From Candidatus Hydrogenedentota bacterium (lineage in GTDB: Bacteria > Hydrogenedentota > Hydrogenedentia > Hydrogenedentales > JAGMZX01): a stretch of DNA of 64,000 nucleotides. Where the stretch lies: assembly GCA_029556545.1 (NCBI GenBank), contig JAKQEQ010000007.1, forward strand, positions 15,031 to 79,030. The letters are read 5' to 3'. Position numbers and translations under genes: made by a program. Below, piece after piece: positions 34,644 through 43,111 of the stretch. A model generated the notes under the pieces. It was not told the DNA's origin. It saw only the letters and a program-made list of their open reading frames with translations, and did not search any database. The stretch's first letter is position 1. Each line of letters opens with the position of its first letter.

Positions 34644-34886
34644 ATGGCTACCATCACACTCAAAGGCGTTCCGGACGGCTTGTACGAACGTATCCGACGG
34701 AGTGCAGCTGAGAACCGACGCAGTATCAACAAGGAAATCATGTTTCGTCTTGAGTATGCGTTGACCGAGCAACGCCCCGTGCCGCTGGCGGTATTGGAGC
34801 GCATTGATCGCCTGCGCGCCCGGGCAAAGCTCCCTCCGGTATCGGAACGGTGGCTTAAGGCCGCGAAGGAGAAGGGGCGGGCATGA
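34644..34886 (+). CDS. Ribbon-helix-helix (Arc/FitA-like) antitoxin
   Basis: An 80-residue antitoxin. The N-terminal ribbon-helix-helix domain reads ITLKGVPDGLYERIRRSAAE followed by NRRSINKEIMFRLEYAL, and the C-terminal tail (RAKLPPVSERWLKAAKEKG) is the part expected to wrap the toxin. It should form a dimer that binds the operator at 34607-34632 and neutralise the PIN toxin of the next gene. GGAGG ends 6 bases before ATG 34644; the upstream in-frame ATG at 34623 lacks an RBS. The start of the toxin overlaps its stop by ATGA. Confidence 0.85.
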   Translation: MATITLKGVPDGLYERIRRSAAENRRSINKEIMFRLEYALTEQRPVPLAVLERIDRLRARAKLPPVSERWLKAAKEKGRA

Positions 34887-35287
34887 TCGTCGTGGACACG
34901 AATGTCCTGGCCTACTTGCTTCTGGGCGGGGAGAAGACGCCGCAGGCGCGTGCCGCGTTCGTGAAAGACCCCGAATGGGCGGCGCCGCGGCTTTGGCGCA
35001 GCGAATTTCGAAGCGTACTGGCCGGTTACCTGCGACGAGGACACCTGACAGCGGCGTTGGCACGGTCTTTCATGGGTGAGGCGGAAGCGCTTCTCGGGGA
35101 AGCCGACTACGAACCGGATTCCAACGACGTATTGCGCGCGGTGGCATCGTCCCGCTGTTCGAGTTATGACTGCGAGTTTGTAGCGCTCGCGGAGGCTCTG
35201 CGCGTAACTCTGGTGACTTGTGACCGCCAGATACTCGATGCGTTTCCCACTGTGGCGGTCTCGTTGGACGTGTTTTCAACGAAATGA
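34883..35287 (+). CDS. PIN-domain ribonuclease toxin (VapC family)
   Basis: A 134-residue PIN-domain RNase. The catalytic acidic residues are in place: D5 in IVVDTN, E41 in WRSEFRSVL, D96 in SYDCEFVALAE and D114 in TCDRQIL. VapC toxins cleave tRNA or rRNA in a magnesium-dependent way and stop translation when free of the antitoxin. It is translationally coupled to the RHH antitoxin by an ATGA overlap. The pair appears intact and probably functional. Confidence 0.9.
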   Translation: MIVVDTNVLAYLLLGGEKTPQARAAFVKDPEWAAPRLWRSEFRSVLAGYLRRGHLTAALARSFMGEAEALLGEADYEPDSNDVLRAVASSRCSSYDCEFVALAEALRVTLVTCDRQILDAFPTVAVSLDVFSTK

Positions 35288-35384
35288 GCCGCGCCGGAGA
35301 CGCGGTTGTGAACGAGAAAGTGGGGGAGGGCGCCTGCCGATCAAAGCAGTCCCCAATTGGAGCGCGCGCGGCCTTGGGATGCGC

Positions 35385-36341
35385 CTACTCGAGGTAGCGC
35401 CGCACTTCCGCGAGTACGTCTTCGCGGTCCACCCAGGCCTTGTACACAAGCCGCATGCGCACGCCGTATTCGCGCCCGACTTCCGGGTCCGGCACGATCA
35501 ACTGGAAATCCCAGGCGGGGCACGTGTCCGCGCCGTCGGGCGTGAGGCCGCCGCCCGAAGGGGAATGGGCGAATCGGACCAACGGCCCGGGCCGGAAAAT
35601 GTAGATCAGCACCCGGTCGCGGAACCGGCCATAGAAGAAAGGCTCCTCGAATCGGAGCGGCGAGAAGCTTGAATACAACATGCTTCCCGGCTGCTCGAAC
35701 GGCAGTTCGAGCGTGTCCGCCACGTGCCGCACCGTGCTGTCGCGATCGTGAAGCGCCGTGCAGTGCTGCACCCAGAGCGTCTTGTCGCCGCCGGGACCGG
35801 TCCCGCGCATGTAGAGGCTCTTGTCGCCGGGCGCGTTGATGTACGACGCCCAGAAGACGCCGAAGAACCCGCCCCGGAATACGTCCTTCCGCGGCACGCA
35901 GCGGAATTCCATATCGATGTAATACGGTTCCTTGAGTTCGAAGCGCGTCCAGCTCTCGACCCCGTAATGCGGCGTCGGCGGCTGATGCAATTCGGCGGTC
36001 GTCGCGTTGACTCGCGTGAACGTCATGGGCGTGCGGCGCGGCTCGAACAGCACATTGTCGGTGGCGCGCGGCCGCGCGTCGAAGTAGTGCTCCAGATTCA
36101 GTCCGGCGTACAGCGGCACAAAGGGCGACTCGTCGATCCCGGGCGCCCGGATGCCGAATACGCCGTTGTAGCCCGCGCGGTGCTCGCCCAACGCCGCGTT
36201 GCCGCCGATGACACACCGCAGCCCGGATACCGCGAGCTCGCCGCAATCGTTCATGTCAATCGTCTCCTCGGCCGGGACATTGGCGAATGCGACCGCCAGG
36301 ATCGCCATGGTTCCCATAATCCGTCGCGCACGCGCCTCCAT
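35385..36341 (-). CDS. Exported protein of unknown function
   Basis: A 318-residue protein that I do not recognise. A signal-like segment (RIMGTMAILAVAFANVPAEE) lies at the N terminus. The remainder is rich in aromatic and basic residues (GVFGIRAPGIDESPFVPLYAGLN, EPRRTPMTFTRVNATTAEL, YYIDMEFRCVPRKDVF, CPAWDFQLIVPDP), suggestive of a beta-sandwich, perhaps carbohydrate-active or binding, but no catalytic motif is clear. It is the last gene of a probable minus-strand operon; the alpha/beta hydrolase gene ends 18 bases upstream. Start ATG 36341 has GGCGGG upstream; an alternative is the ATG at 36317. Confidence 0.6.
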   Translation of the reverse strand: MEARARRIMGTMAILAVAFANVPAEETIDMNDCGELAVSGLRCVIGGNAALGEHRAGYNGVFGIRAPGIDESPFVPLYAGLNLEHYFDARPRATDNVLFEPRRTPMTFTRVNATTAELHQPPTPHYGVESWTRFELKEPYYIDMEFRCVPRKDVFRGGFFGVFWASYINAPGDKSLYMRGTGPGGDKTLWVQHCTALHDRDSTVRHVADTLELPFEQPGSMLYSSFSPLRFEEPFFYGRFRDRVLIYIFRPGPLVRFAHSPSGGGLTPDGADTCPAWDFQLIVPDPEVGREYGVRMRLVYKAWVDREDVLAEVRRYLE

Positions 36342-36359
36342 TATCCCGCCTTTCTCCGG

Positions 36360-37862
36360 CTATGCGGCCTCGAGCCGGTACTCGAGTTCGATCAGCGCCG
36401 CGCCCAGCGCCTCCACGGTCAACGTGTCTCCAAACGGCTTCAGGGGGCACTCGAGGTAGAGCGCTTCGAGCCGCGCCGTGTGCTCCGGGCCGAGACTCGC
36501 GTAATCAAGCAACCCCACCAGCACGTCGCGTTGCTCGATCTCGGCGTAATTCAGCCGGTTGGCCGGCTCGCCCGAGTGCAGCATCGGCGGGTTGACCGGC
36601 GTCCTCGTGTAACGCCGCATCAGGTGTTCCAGCTTTGCCGCGTTCAGGATATCCGGCGTCGGCGGCGCGTCGCGGTAATGGTCCGTGAAGCTGTCGGGCG
36701 ACATGTCCCACTCGAAGGTGGTATGCCCGGCCTGTGGCGCGGGGCCGCCTTCATCGAGGTACAGCAGCGACCACTGATGATTGCGGCTCCAGGGCTTGTC
36801 CTCGTTCTTCGGGCCGGGTTTCGGCTTCTTCTTCCGGTTCTGGATCATCTCGAAGGTAATCTCGAAGCTGTCTTCCTGCGTCGGGGCCACATGGAGAAAG
36901 ACCGCCTCCGGCGGCAGCAATTCCTCGAAGGTGACCCGCGCCTTCGCGCACGGGGTCAGCGCATCGAAATCGCGGCGGTATCCCTCGGGAAGACGCGCCG
37001 GGTCGAAAGGCCGCGCGTGCCGCCGCGTCATCTGCTCGATGGGCACGAGCATATCGCCCGTGGCGCATGTCACGAGCACTGGATTCGCGATGCGGTCCAG
37101 ATAGGAAATCGGGCTCACGTAGTACCAGGCGTCGTCCGAGAGGTCGCTCGGGAAGTACCTGTACGACCAGTCCGCGAGCATCGTCACCGACGCGAGGATC
37201 GGCAACGGCGATTCCGCGCCTGTCGCGGGATAGCGCATGGGCCCCTTGTTCGCCTCGAAGTAACCCAGGTTGTACGCCCAGTTGACCACGGGCACGTCCG
37301 ATGTCGTCGAGGTCACGGGAAACATGTCCGCGCTCATGGCGAGCGCCATGTACCCGCCCTGGCTGCCCCCGTCGATGTGGAGCCGCGTGCGGTCGATGAA
37401 CGGCAGACGCCGCGCCCACTGGATGATCGCCCGCGCCAGATTGTTCCCGTTGCCGATCGAGCAGTCGATGGGCGACTCGCCCTTCTCGTCCGTGTAATGC
37501 GCCGTGAAGACCGCCCAGCCGCGATCGCACCATTTCCTCGCACCGCCCACGTCCTTCTCATAGTGGACGTGGCAGAAGGCCGGAATCGGATCGCCCGCCG
37601 CGACGACGCGCCGATGCACGACAAGCCGCGCCAGTCCGGTCTTCGCGTCGCCTTCGATGCCGAGATAAGGGACCCTGACGGTCACGACACCGAGGTCGCC
37701 GTCATGATCCGTATCGACCACCGTGACCGCGCCCTCGAAGCCGTGCTCGCTCGACACTAGGCCGTTGACGAAGGGGGCGGGCCGCGTAGCCACGAACACA
37801 GCCGCCGCGACGGCCGCCGCGACCGCCACTCCCGCCGCCAGGATTCTCCATCGCGTGCTCAT
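36360..37862 (-). CDS. Exported alpha/beta hydrolase (prolyl oligopeptidase-like)
   Basis: A 500-residue protein with an N-terminal membrane or signal helix (RILAAGVAVAAAVAAAVFVA). The core is an alpha/beta hydrolase: nucleophile elbow DGGSQGGYMALAMS with Ser in GXSXG, and PVLVTCATGDMLVPIEQM, where the third strand and the catalytic Asp (GDMLV) are expected. The likely His lies later. It may be a peptidase or esterase acting in the periplasm. It sits 31 bases after the DUF1080 lipoprotein gene and 18 before an exported unknown, so it belongs to a carbohydrate-related operon. Substrate not known. Confidence 0.78.
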   Translation of the reverse strand: MSTRWRILAAGVAVAAAVAAAVFVATRPAPFVNGLVSSEHGFEGAVTVVDTDHDGDLGVVTVRVPYLGIEGDAKTGLARLVVHRRVVAAGDPIPAFCHVHYEKDVGGARKWCDRGWAVFTAHYTDEKGESPIDCSIGNGNNLARAIIQWARRLPFIDRTRLHIDGGSQGGYMALAMSADMFPVTSTTSDVPVVNWAYNLGYFEANKGPMRYPATGAESPLPILASVTMLADWSYRYFPSDLSDDAWYYVSPISYLDRIANPVLVTCATGDMLVPIEQMTRRHARPFDPARLPEGYRRDFDALTPCAKARVTFEELLPPEAVFLHVAPTQEDSFEITFEMIQNRKKKPKPGPKNEDKPWSRNHQWSLLYLDEGGPAPQAGHTTFEWDMSPDSFTDHYRDAPPTPDILNAAKLEHLMRRYTRTPVNPPMLHSGEPANRLNYAEIEQRDVLVGLLDYASLGPEHTARLEALYLECPLKPFGDTLTVEALGAALIELEYRLEAA

Positions 37863-37893
37863 GGTTCCCTCCGTTGGTTACGCGCGCCGACCT

Positions 37894-39195
37894 TCACAAC
37901 GGCTTGATGCGGATGTTTCGGAACGCGACGTAATTGCCGTGATCCGTAAGGCCGATAAACCCACGCCGCAGCCGCGGCGCCAATTCCTCGTGCTCGTCGA
38001 AGTCGACGTCCTGCACCAGGGTGTCATTGATCTTCACGCTGATGCGCGAGCCCTGGCAAACCACTTCGAGGTCGTTCCAGAGGCCGTCCTCGCGGGTCGG
38101 CAGGCACAACGGCGGTATCACGTCGTAGATGGCCCCCGTATTGTCCTTGGTCAATTCCTCCGTTCCGTAGTCGCCGCGCATCTGCACCTCGAAACCGAAT
38201 TTCGACTGGCGCGCCCCGCGCGTCGCGCGCAGCCATACGCCGCTGTTGCCGTCCGGCAGGATTTTCCATTGCAGGCGCAGCACGAAGTCCCCGTAGCGTT
38301 CGCGCGACATGAGCGCGCCCCCGCCGCCGCTGCGCCACTCGATGAACCCGTCCTCGCTTACCTGGAAACATTCCTTGTTGTCGTCCTTGACCCACCAGCC
38401 GTCCAGCGTCCTGCCGTCGAACAATGCGATGAATCCGTCCTGCCGCTCCGCCTCGCTTAGCACGGTGTTGTCGGGCGTCCAGGGCGCTTGCTCGACCTCC
38501 GTCCTCAGCGCCGCGTCCAACGCGGCATAGTCCGCATCATGGCCTTCAAGAAGAAAATGCACCGCCCCGAGACTGAAATCCGGCAATGCGCCCACCACGA
38601 GCACCGCATGATCGGGCTCGGCCTGAGGCGCGGCGGCGATCACGCGGATGTCCCCGTTCTCCGGCGCGGCGACCACCAATTGCGGCGCGGCCTTCTTGAA
38701 CGCCTTCGCGAGGTCGGCGGCGTCCGGCCCGTCGATCAGATACACCGCCTTGCCGTGCCCCCGAAACGTCTTCGCCGCCGTCCGCACCGCCCGCCTCCGG
38801 AATCCGGCGTCGGCGTTGTCGCCCAGCACACGCACCAGCGCGCACATACGCGAATCCTTCGCGCGGTGCGCGATGGCGTCCACTGTCTGCACACCCGCCG
38901 GGTCGAGTTGCGATCCGTCTTCGTTGAATCCCCACAGATCGAAGCACACCGTGTTCCCGCCGACCTCCGCCACGCGCGCCATCGCCGGAATGACCTCGCC
39001 CGGCGCGCCCGAGGTCGCGCCCAGACCCGGTGTCCTGAAACCGTACATCGTGAACGCGCTCGTTCCCCGATACAGCTTGCCGTCCTCGATCCGAAAGTCG
39101 TCTTTGCCAAGACCAATCGACCGGCAGCCGGTTCCGAATACTACCGCCGTGAGTAATAAGGTCAACATCATGGACTCGGGCGAAAACCGAAACAT
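37894..39195 (-). CDS. Lipoprotein with DUF1080 (3-keto-disaccharide hydrolase) domain and an N-terminal domain
   Basis: A 433-residue probable lipoprotein (LLLTAVVFGTGC, Cys at the start of the mature protein). The first domain (30-230) has a TIM-barrel-like pattern (GEVIPAMARVAEVGGNTVCFDLWGFNE) without clear catalytic residues and is unassigned. The C-terminal domain (255-433) matches DUF1080, a jelly roll: GFIALFDGRTLDGWW, FVLRLQWKILPDGNSGVWLRA, GFEVQMRGDYG, WNDLEVVCQGSRISVKIND, FIGLTDHGNYVAFRNIRI. DUF1080 proteins cleave 3-keto-glycosides. Start ATG 39195 has GGGAG about 8 bases upstream; an in-frame ATG at 39222 is less fitting. It is the second gene of the minus-strand operon. Confidence 0.85.
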   Translation of the reverse strand: MFRFSPESMMLTLLLTAVVFGTGCRSIGLGKDDFRIEDGKLYRGTSAFTMYGFRTPGLGATSGAPGEVIPAMARVAEVGGNTVCFDLWGFNEDGSQLDPAGVQTVDAIAHRAKDSRMCALVRVLGDNADAGFRRRAVRTAAKTFRGHGKAVYLIDGPDAADLAKAFKKAAPQLVVAAPENGDIRVIAAAPQAEPDHAVLVVGALPDFSLGAVHFLLEGHDADYAALDAALRTEVEQAPWTPDNTVLSEAERQDGFIALFDGRTLDGWWVKDDNKECFQVSEDGFIEWRSGGGGALMSRERYGDFVLRLQWKILPDGNSGVWLRATRGARQSKFGFEVQMRGDYGTEELTKDNTGAIYDVIPPLCLPTREDGLWNDLEVVCQGSRISVKINDTLVQDVDFDEHEELAPRLRRGFIGLTDHGNYVAFRNIRIKPL

Positions 39196-39279
39196 ATTGA
39201 TCTCCCTCAGGTTTGTCTCCAAGCATGCGTGCCGACGCGGAGAATGCTGCCGTACATTAGCAAATCGCGCGGGACGCCG

Positions 39280-40356
39280 TCATGCGCGCAGGCTCGCGGC
39301 GTGGTCGCGAATCTGTTCCTCGCTGATGCCCGCCGCGGCGTACATGGCGAAGATATTCGCGTCGGGCGCCTCGGGAGGAATGGCGTGGGAAGCGGCGAGG
39401 ATATAGCCGCCGCCATCGGCGGTCATGCCCTCGATGAGCCGCTCGGTGGCGCGGCGCACCTCGTCCGGCGTTCCGTTCGGCAGGAGGCCCTGCGTATCGA
39501 CTCCGCCCATGAACGCGAGCGCGTCGCCGAATTCGCGCTTGAGCTCGAGCGGGTCCATGCCGGGGCAATTGCACTGGACGGGATTCAGCACGTCGATGCC
39601 GATTTCGATCAGGTCCGGGATGAAGGGCCGCACGGTCCCGCAGCAGTGATAGGCCACGGGCAGGCCGCGACGCTTGCCCACCGCGACGATCCGTTCGAGG
39701 TGCGGCTTGATCAACGTGCGCCAGAGCGTCGGGCTCATGATGGGCGCCTGCTGCCCCGCCACGTCGTCGCCCGTCCACAGCCAATCGAGGGGAAAGCGCT
39801 CGCAGGCGGCCTCCGACAGCGCCACGGCGAAATCGGCGCAGCGCCCGAGCATCGTATCCGCGAGTTCCGGGTCCTCGACCAAATCGAGCGTGGCCGCGCC
39901 CATGCCGCGGATGCGTCCGTACATCTCGTACACGCAGGGCGATACGTCGCACCCGATGAAGAATTCGCTGGCCTGTCGCGTCACCGGGTCCATCTGGGCC
40001 AGCAGCGTGTCCAGATGCTCATAGGGGAAGGCATAGTCCAGGCAGGCCACGCGGTCGGCCTCCTCGAGCGGCGAATGGACAATCTGGTTGAACTCGCCTT
40101 CTTTCCGCCACGTGACGCCCCAGTAATCCGTGTGCGACTCGCCCTCGTGCTCGTGGACGATCCCCTCCATCGCGTAGTTGTTGTTTACCCACGCCTGCCG
40201 CACGTCGTCGCCCATCACGTAACCGAGCGCATCGCGGGGAACGTCGAGCAGCCGCGCGAGCCGCGCCGTCGTCGAGGGATGAAACCACATCCACACCGGC
40301 ACGCGGTCCGTCGGCGCGCGCAAGAGGGCGTTCCTGACCCGTTGTTTCGCGTTCAT
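39280..40356 (-). CDS. Uroporphyrinogen decarboxylase-family (MtaA/CmuA-like) protein
   Basis: A 358-residue protein of the URO-D superfamily, more like the methyltransferase branch than HemE. It starts NAKQRVRNALLRAPTDRVPVW; the zinc-ligand-type HCCGTVRPFIPDLIEIGIDV is conserved, and LNPVQ, GMDPLELKREFGDALAFMGGVD and ERLIEGMTADGGGYILAASH follow the family pattern. Related proteins transfer methyl groups to or from corrinoid or thiol carriers; the many paralogues in these phyla are uncharacterised. Start ATG 40356 (GAGG upstream). The DUF1080 gene begins 84 bases downstream on the same strand, so this probably heads the operon. It is divergent from malate dehydrogenase. Confidence 0.85.
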   Translation of the reverse strand: MNAKQRVRNALLRAPTDRVPVWMWFHPSTTARLARLLDVPRDALGYVMGDDVRQAWVNNNYAMEGIVHEHEGESHTDYWGVTWRKEGEFNQIVHSPLEEADRVACLDYAFPYEHLDTLLAQMDPVTRQASEFFIGCDVSPCVYEMYGRIRGMGAATLDLVEDPELADTMLGRCADFAVALSEAACERFPLDWLWTGDDVAGQQAPIMSPTLWRTLIKPHLERIVAVGKRRGLPVAYHCCGTVRPFIPDLIEIGIDVLNPVQCNCPGMDPLELKREFGDALAFMGGVDTQGLLPNGTPDEVRRATERLIEGMTADGGGYILAASHAIPPEAPDANIFAMYAAAGISEEQIRDHAASLRA

Positions 40357-40445
40357 TGCATGGCCTCACGACGCGCCGCATTATGGCATATCAGTGCAGC
40401 CGCATGCGGCGGGACGGCTCGGAGAAAACCAGGGAAAACCCCGGA

Positions 40446-40474
40446 TTGTCCGGGGAATAATCGGACGGTATAAT
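40446..40474 (+). promoter_or_regulatory. Promoter of malate dehydrogenase
   Basis: TTGTCC (40446-40451), 17 bases, perfect TATAAT (40469-40474). The start of transcription is about 55 bases before the ATG at 40536. Confidence 0.7.
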
Positions 40475-40535
40475 CCAGTTTTTACGAAGAATCCTTGTCG
40501 TTGTCAAAGTAACGCAAACCGTGGAGGGGACAAGC

Positions 40536-41486
40536 ATGTCCGTCGGAAAGAAATTCAAGATCGCGTCGATCGGCGCGGGAAACGTGGGCGCGTCCGTCGC
40601 GCAGTACTGCCTCGAACTTGAACTGGGCGACGTGGTGCTTACGGACATTGTTGAAGGACTGCCGCAGGGCAAGGCGCTCGACATGACCCAGGCGGGGCCG
40701 ATCCGCGGTTACAGTTGCCAGGCTGTGGGCACGAACGACTACAAGGACCTCGCGGGCGCGGACCTCGTCATCATCACGGCGGGCCTGCCGCGCAAGCCGG
40801 GCATGACGCGCCTCGACCTCCTCGAAAAGAACGGCGGCATCATCTCGGGTATCTGCGAGAACGTGAAGCAATACGCGCCGGACGCGATCGTGATTGTCGT
40901 GACGAATCCGCTCGACACCATGGTCTATCTCGCGCACAAGAAGCTCGGCTTCCCCCCGAATCGGGTCATCGGCATGGCGGGCTGCCTCGACAGCGCCCGG
41001 ATGCGCGCGTTCGTCGCGATGGAACTCGGCGTGAGCATGAAGAACGTGGACACCATGGTCCTCGGTTCCCACGGCGACGACATGGTGCCGCTGCCGCAGT
41101 ACACGGTCGTGTCGGGCATTCCAATCACGAAACTGATGCCGCAAGACCGGATCGACGCGATTGTCGACCGCACACGCAAGGGCGGCGGCGAAATCGTGCA
41201 ACTACTGAAGACCGGCAGCGCCTACTATGCGCCCGCGGCGAGCGCCGTCCGCATGGCGCAAAGCGTCCTGCGCGACGAGAAGCAACTGCTGCCCTGTGCG
41301 GCCTACCTGACGGGCCAATACGGCCTGGATGACATCTTCATGGGCGTGCCGTGCATCCTGGGCAAGGACGGTGTCGAACGGATTGTCGAACTGGACATTA
41401 CTGAGGCGGAAAAGGCGTCGCTCCACAAGTCCGCCGAAGAAGTGCGCACCGGCATCAAGCAATTGCAGGAACTCGGTCTGCTCTGA
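40536..41486 (+). CDS. mdh: NAD-dependent malate dehydrogenase (LDH-like type)
   Basis: A 316-residue cytoplasmic enzyme that oxidises malate to oxaloacetate in the TCA cycle. The dinucleotide fold is IASIGAGNVGASVAQY with G13, G15 and G18. Substrate specificity for malate over lactate is shown by the mobile-loop motif GLPRKPGMTRLDLL, with two arginines. Other key parts are VTNPLDTMVYLA, the Arg in CLDSARMRAF, and the catalytic His in GSHGDDMVPLP. The length and order are normal for the LDH-like malate dehydrogenases found in many phyla. ATG 40536 is preceded by GGAGGGGA; the in-frame GTG at 40521 overlaps this RBS and is not used. Confidence 0.95.
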   Translation: MSVGKKFKIASIGAGNVGASVAQYCLELELGDVVLTDIVEGLPQGKALDMTQAGPIRGYSCQAVGTNDYKDLAGADLVIITAGLPRKPGMTRLDLLEKNGGIISGICENVKQYAPDAIVIVVTNPLDTMVYLAHKKLGFPPNRVIGMAGCLDSARMRAFVAMELGVSMKNVDTMVLGSHGDDMVPLPQYTVVSGIPITKLMPQDRIDAIVDRTRKGGGEIVQLLKTGSAYYAPAASAVRMAQSVLRDEKQLLPCAAYLTGQYGLDDIFMGVPCILGKDGVERIVELDITEAEKASLHKSAEEVRTGIKQLQELGLL

Positions 41487-41493
41487 ACCGCGG

Positions 41494-41511
41494 CCTTGCG
41501 AGACCGCAAGG
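41494..41511. terminator. Bidirectional hairpin between convergent mdh and rhaB
   Basis: CCTTGCG (41494-41500) and CGCAAGG (41505-41511) form a perfect 7-bp stem with a 4-base loop in the 26-base gap between two convergent genes. There is no clear T run on either side. Confidence 0.5.
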
Positions 41512-41512
41512 T

Positions 41513-42976
41513 CTACCCGATCCGGTCCCAACTTGCCGTGTCGCGCGGCGCGTACTGTTCGAGCGTCACGCTGTTCGCGATGACGCGGCGCAATTCATCG
41601 AGCGAGGCGATCGCGCCCACCGCCATTGCCTGCACGCCGATGTTGCCGAGGGCGGTCGCCTCGACGGGCCCCGCCACCACCGGCACACCGCAGGCGTCCG
41701 CCGTCATTTGGCAGAGCAACTTGTTCTGCGTGCCGCCGCCGATGATGTGCAGGCGCTCCGTCTTGCGCCGGAGCACGCCGTCGAGCGCGCGCAGGGTCTT
41801 CCTATACTTGAGCGCCAGACTTTCGAGCGCGCACCGGATGATCGGCCCGCGTCCCTCGGGAACCGCCTGCCCCGTCTTACGGCACATGGACTGAATCAGC
41901 TCCGGCATGTTGTCCGGCGCGATGAGGCGCGGGTCGTCGAGGTCGATGTGCGAGACAAACGCCGGGCTCGCCTCGGCCTCCGCCGTGAGCGCGGCGTAAT
42001 CCAGCTTCTCGCCCGAGCGTTCCCACGTGCGCCGGCACTCCTGCACCAGCCACAGGCCGAAGATGTTCTTCAGGAAACGTATCTTGCCGCCGACGCCGCC
42101 CTCGTTCGTGAAGTCGAGGGCGAGGCTTTCCTCGGTGATGTTCGGTTCGTCCAGTTCCGCGCCGAGCAGGGACCACGTCCCGCTCGACAAATAAGCCCAC
42201 GGCCCCGCGTCCGCCGCCACCGGGACCGCCGCCACCGCCGCGCCGGTGTCATGTGTCGCGGGCGCGATGACGGGCACCTCCGGCGCGATGCCCGTTCGCG
42301 CGGCGATTTCCGGGAGCACCGGCCCAAGCACGGTGCCCGGCGGCACGGGGTCGAGCAGGATATGGCGGGGCAGACCCAGCTTACGGATCAGTTCCTCGTG
42401 CCATGCTCGGGCGCGCGGGTCGAGCAACTGCGTCGTCGAGGCGTTCGTATACTCGCACGCGCGCTTGCCCGACAGCAGGTAGCCGAAGAGGTCGCCCATC
42501 ATCAGCAGACAGTCCGCGACTTCCAGCAGCGGCGACTTCGCGCGCACCAAGCTCAGCAATTGATACACCGTGTTGAACGGCAGAAACTGGATGCCCGTGG
42601 CGCGGTAAATGTTCGCGCGCGGCACGACGGCGAAGGCCGCATCCTGCATCCCCTCGTTCCGCTTGTCGCGATAGTGCACCGGATTGCCGAGCACCGTGCC
42701 GTCGCGCGCGATCAGCCCGAAATCCACGCCCCACGTGTCCACGCCCATCCCGTCGAGTTCCGGCGTGTGCTCGCGCGCGCATTTCGCGAGACCTTCGCAC
42801 ATCTCCTCGTGGATGCGGGCGAAGTCCCACTGTCGCGTGCCGAGGATGGTCAGGCCTTCCGTGCGGAAGCGGTGAATCTCCTCGAGGGCGATGCGCCCCT
42901 CCGCAAGGGTCCCCAACACGGCACGACCACTTTCCGCGCCGAGATCGAATGCAAGAAAACGGTATGTCCTGGCCAT
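41513..42976 (-). CDS. rhaB: Rhamnulokinase (FGGY carbohydrate kinase)
   Basis: A 487-residue FGGY-family kinase. Rhamnulokinase phosphorylates L-rhamnulose at O1 in the cytoplasm in rhamnose catabolism. Sequence signs: FLAFDLGAESGRAVLGTL (phosphate 1 motif), QWDFARIHEEM, DTWGVDFGLI, LPFNTVYQLLSL, YTNASTTQLLDP, ATHDTGAAVAAVP, AYLSSGTWSLLG, and the ATP-binding IIGGGTQNKLLCQMTADA. It fits the RhaB branch closely. Start ATG 42976 follows GGAGGG; the longer frame from 43027 is not supported. No rhamnose isomerase or aldolase is in the window. It converges on malate dehydrogenase. Confidence 0.9.
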   Translation of the reverse strand: MARTYRFLAFDLGAESGRAVLGTLAEGRIALEEIHRFRTEGLTILGTRQWDFARIHEEMCEGLAKCAREHTPELDGMGVDTWGVDFGLIARDGTVLGNPVHYRDKRNEGMQDAAFAVVPRANIYRATGIQFLPFNTVYQLLSLVRAKSPLLEVADCLLMMGDLFGYLLSGKRACEYTNASTTQLLDPRARAWHEELIRKLGLPRHILLDPVPPGTVLGPVLPEIAARTGIAPEVPVIAPATHDTGAAVAAVPVAADAGPWAYLSSGTWSLLGAELDEPNITEESLALDFTNEGGVGGKIRFLKNIFGLWLVQECRRTWERSGEKLDYAALTAEAEASPAFVSHIDLDDPRLIAPDNMPELIQSMCRKTGQAVPEGRGPIIRCALESLALKYRKTLRALDGVLRRKTERLHIIGGGTQNKLLCQMTADACGVPVVAGPVEATALGNIGVQAMAVGAIASLDELRRVIANSVTLEQYAPRDTASWDRIG

Positions 42977-43071
42977 GACTGCCCTCCGCTGAGGTTCGTC
43001 CCACGGCCAAGACAATACCGAATCCACCGGGAGAGGCGCTACTTGCCCGCTGGTAAGTCGATCAGCGGCGG

Positions 43072-43107
43072 TATGGACGATATGGACGATATGGACGGTA
43101 TGGAGAA
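43072..43107. repeat. 9-bp tandem repeat tract (about four units)
   Basis: TATGGACGA, TATGGACGA, TATGGACGG, TATGGAGAA in a row; on the minus strand the unit is GTCCATATC. It lies in the 135 bases between rhaB and the DHH gene. It resembles the GTCCGACNN family in unit length and in the leading GTCC. Confidence 0.6.
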
Positions 43108-43111
43108 AGCG

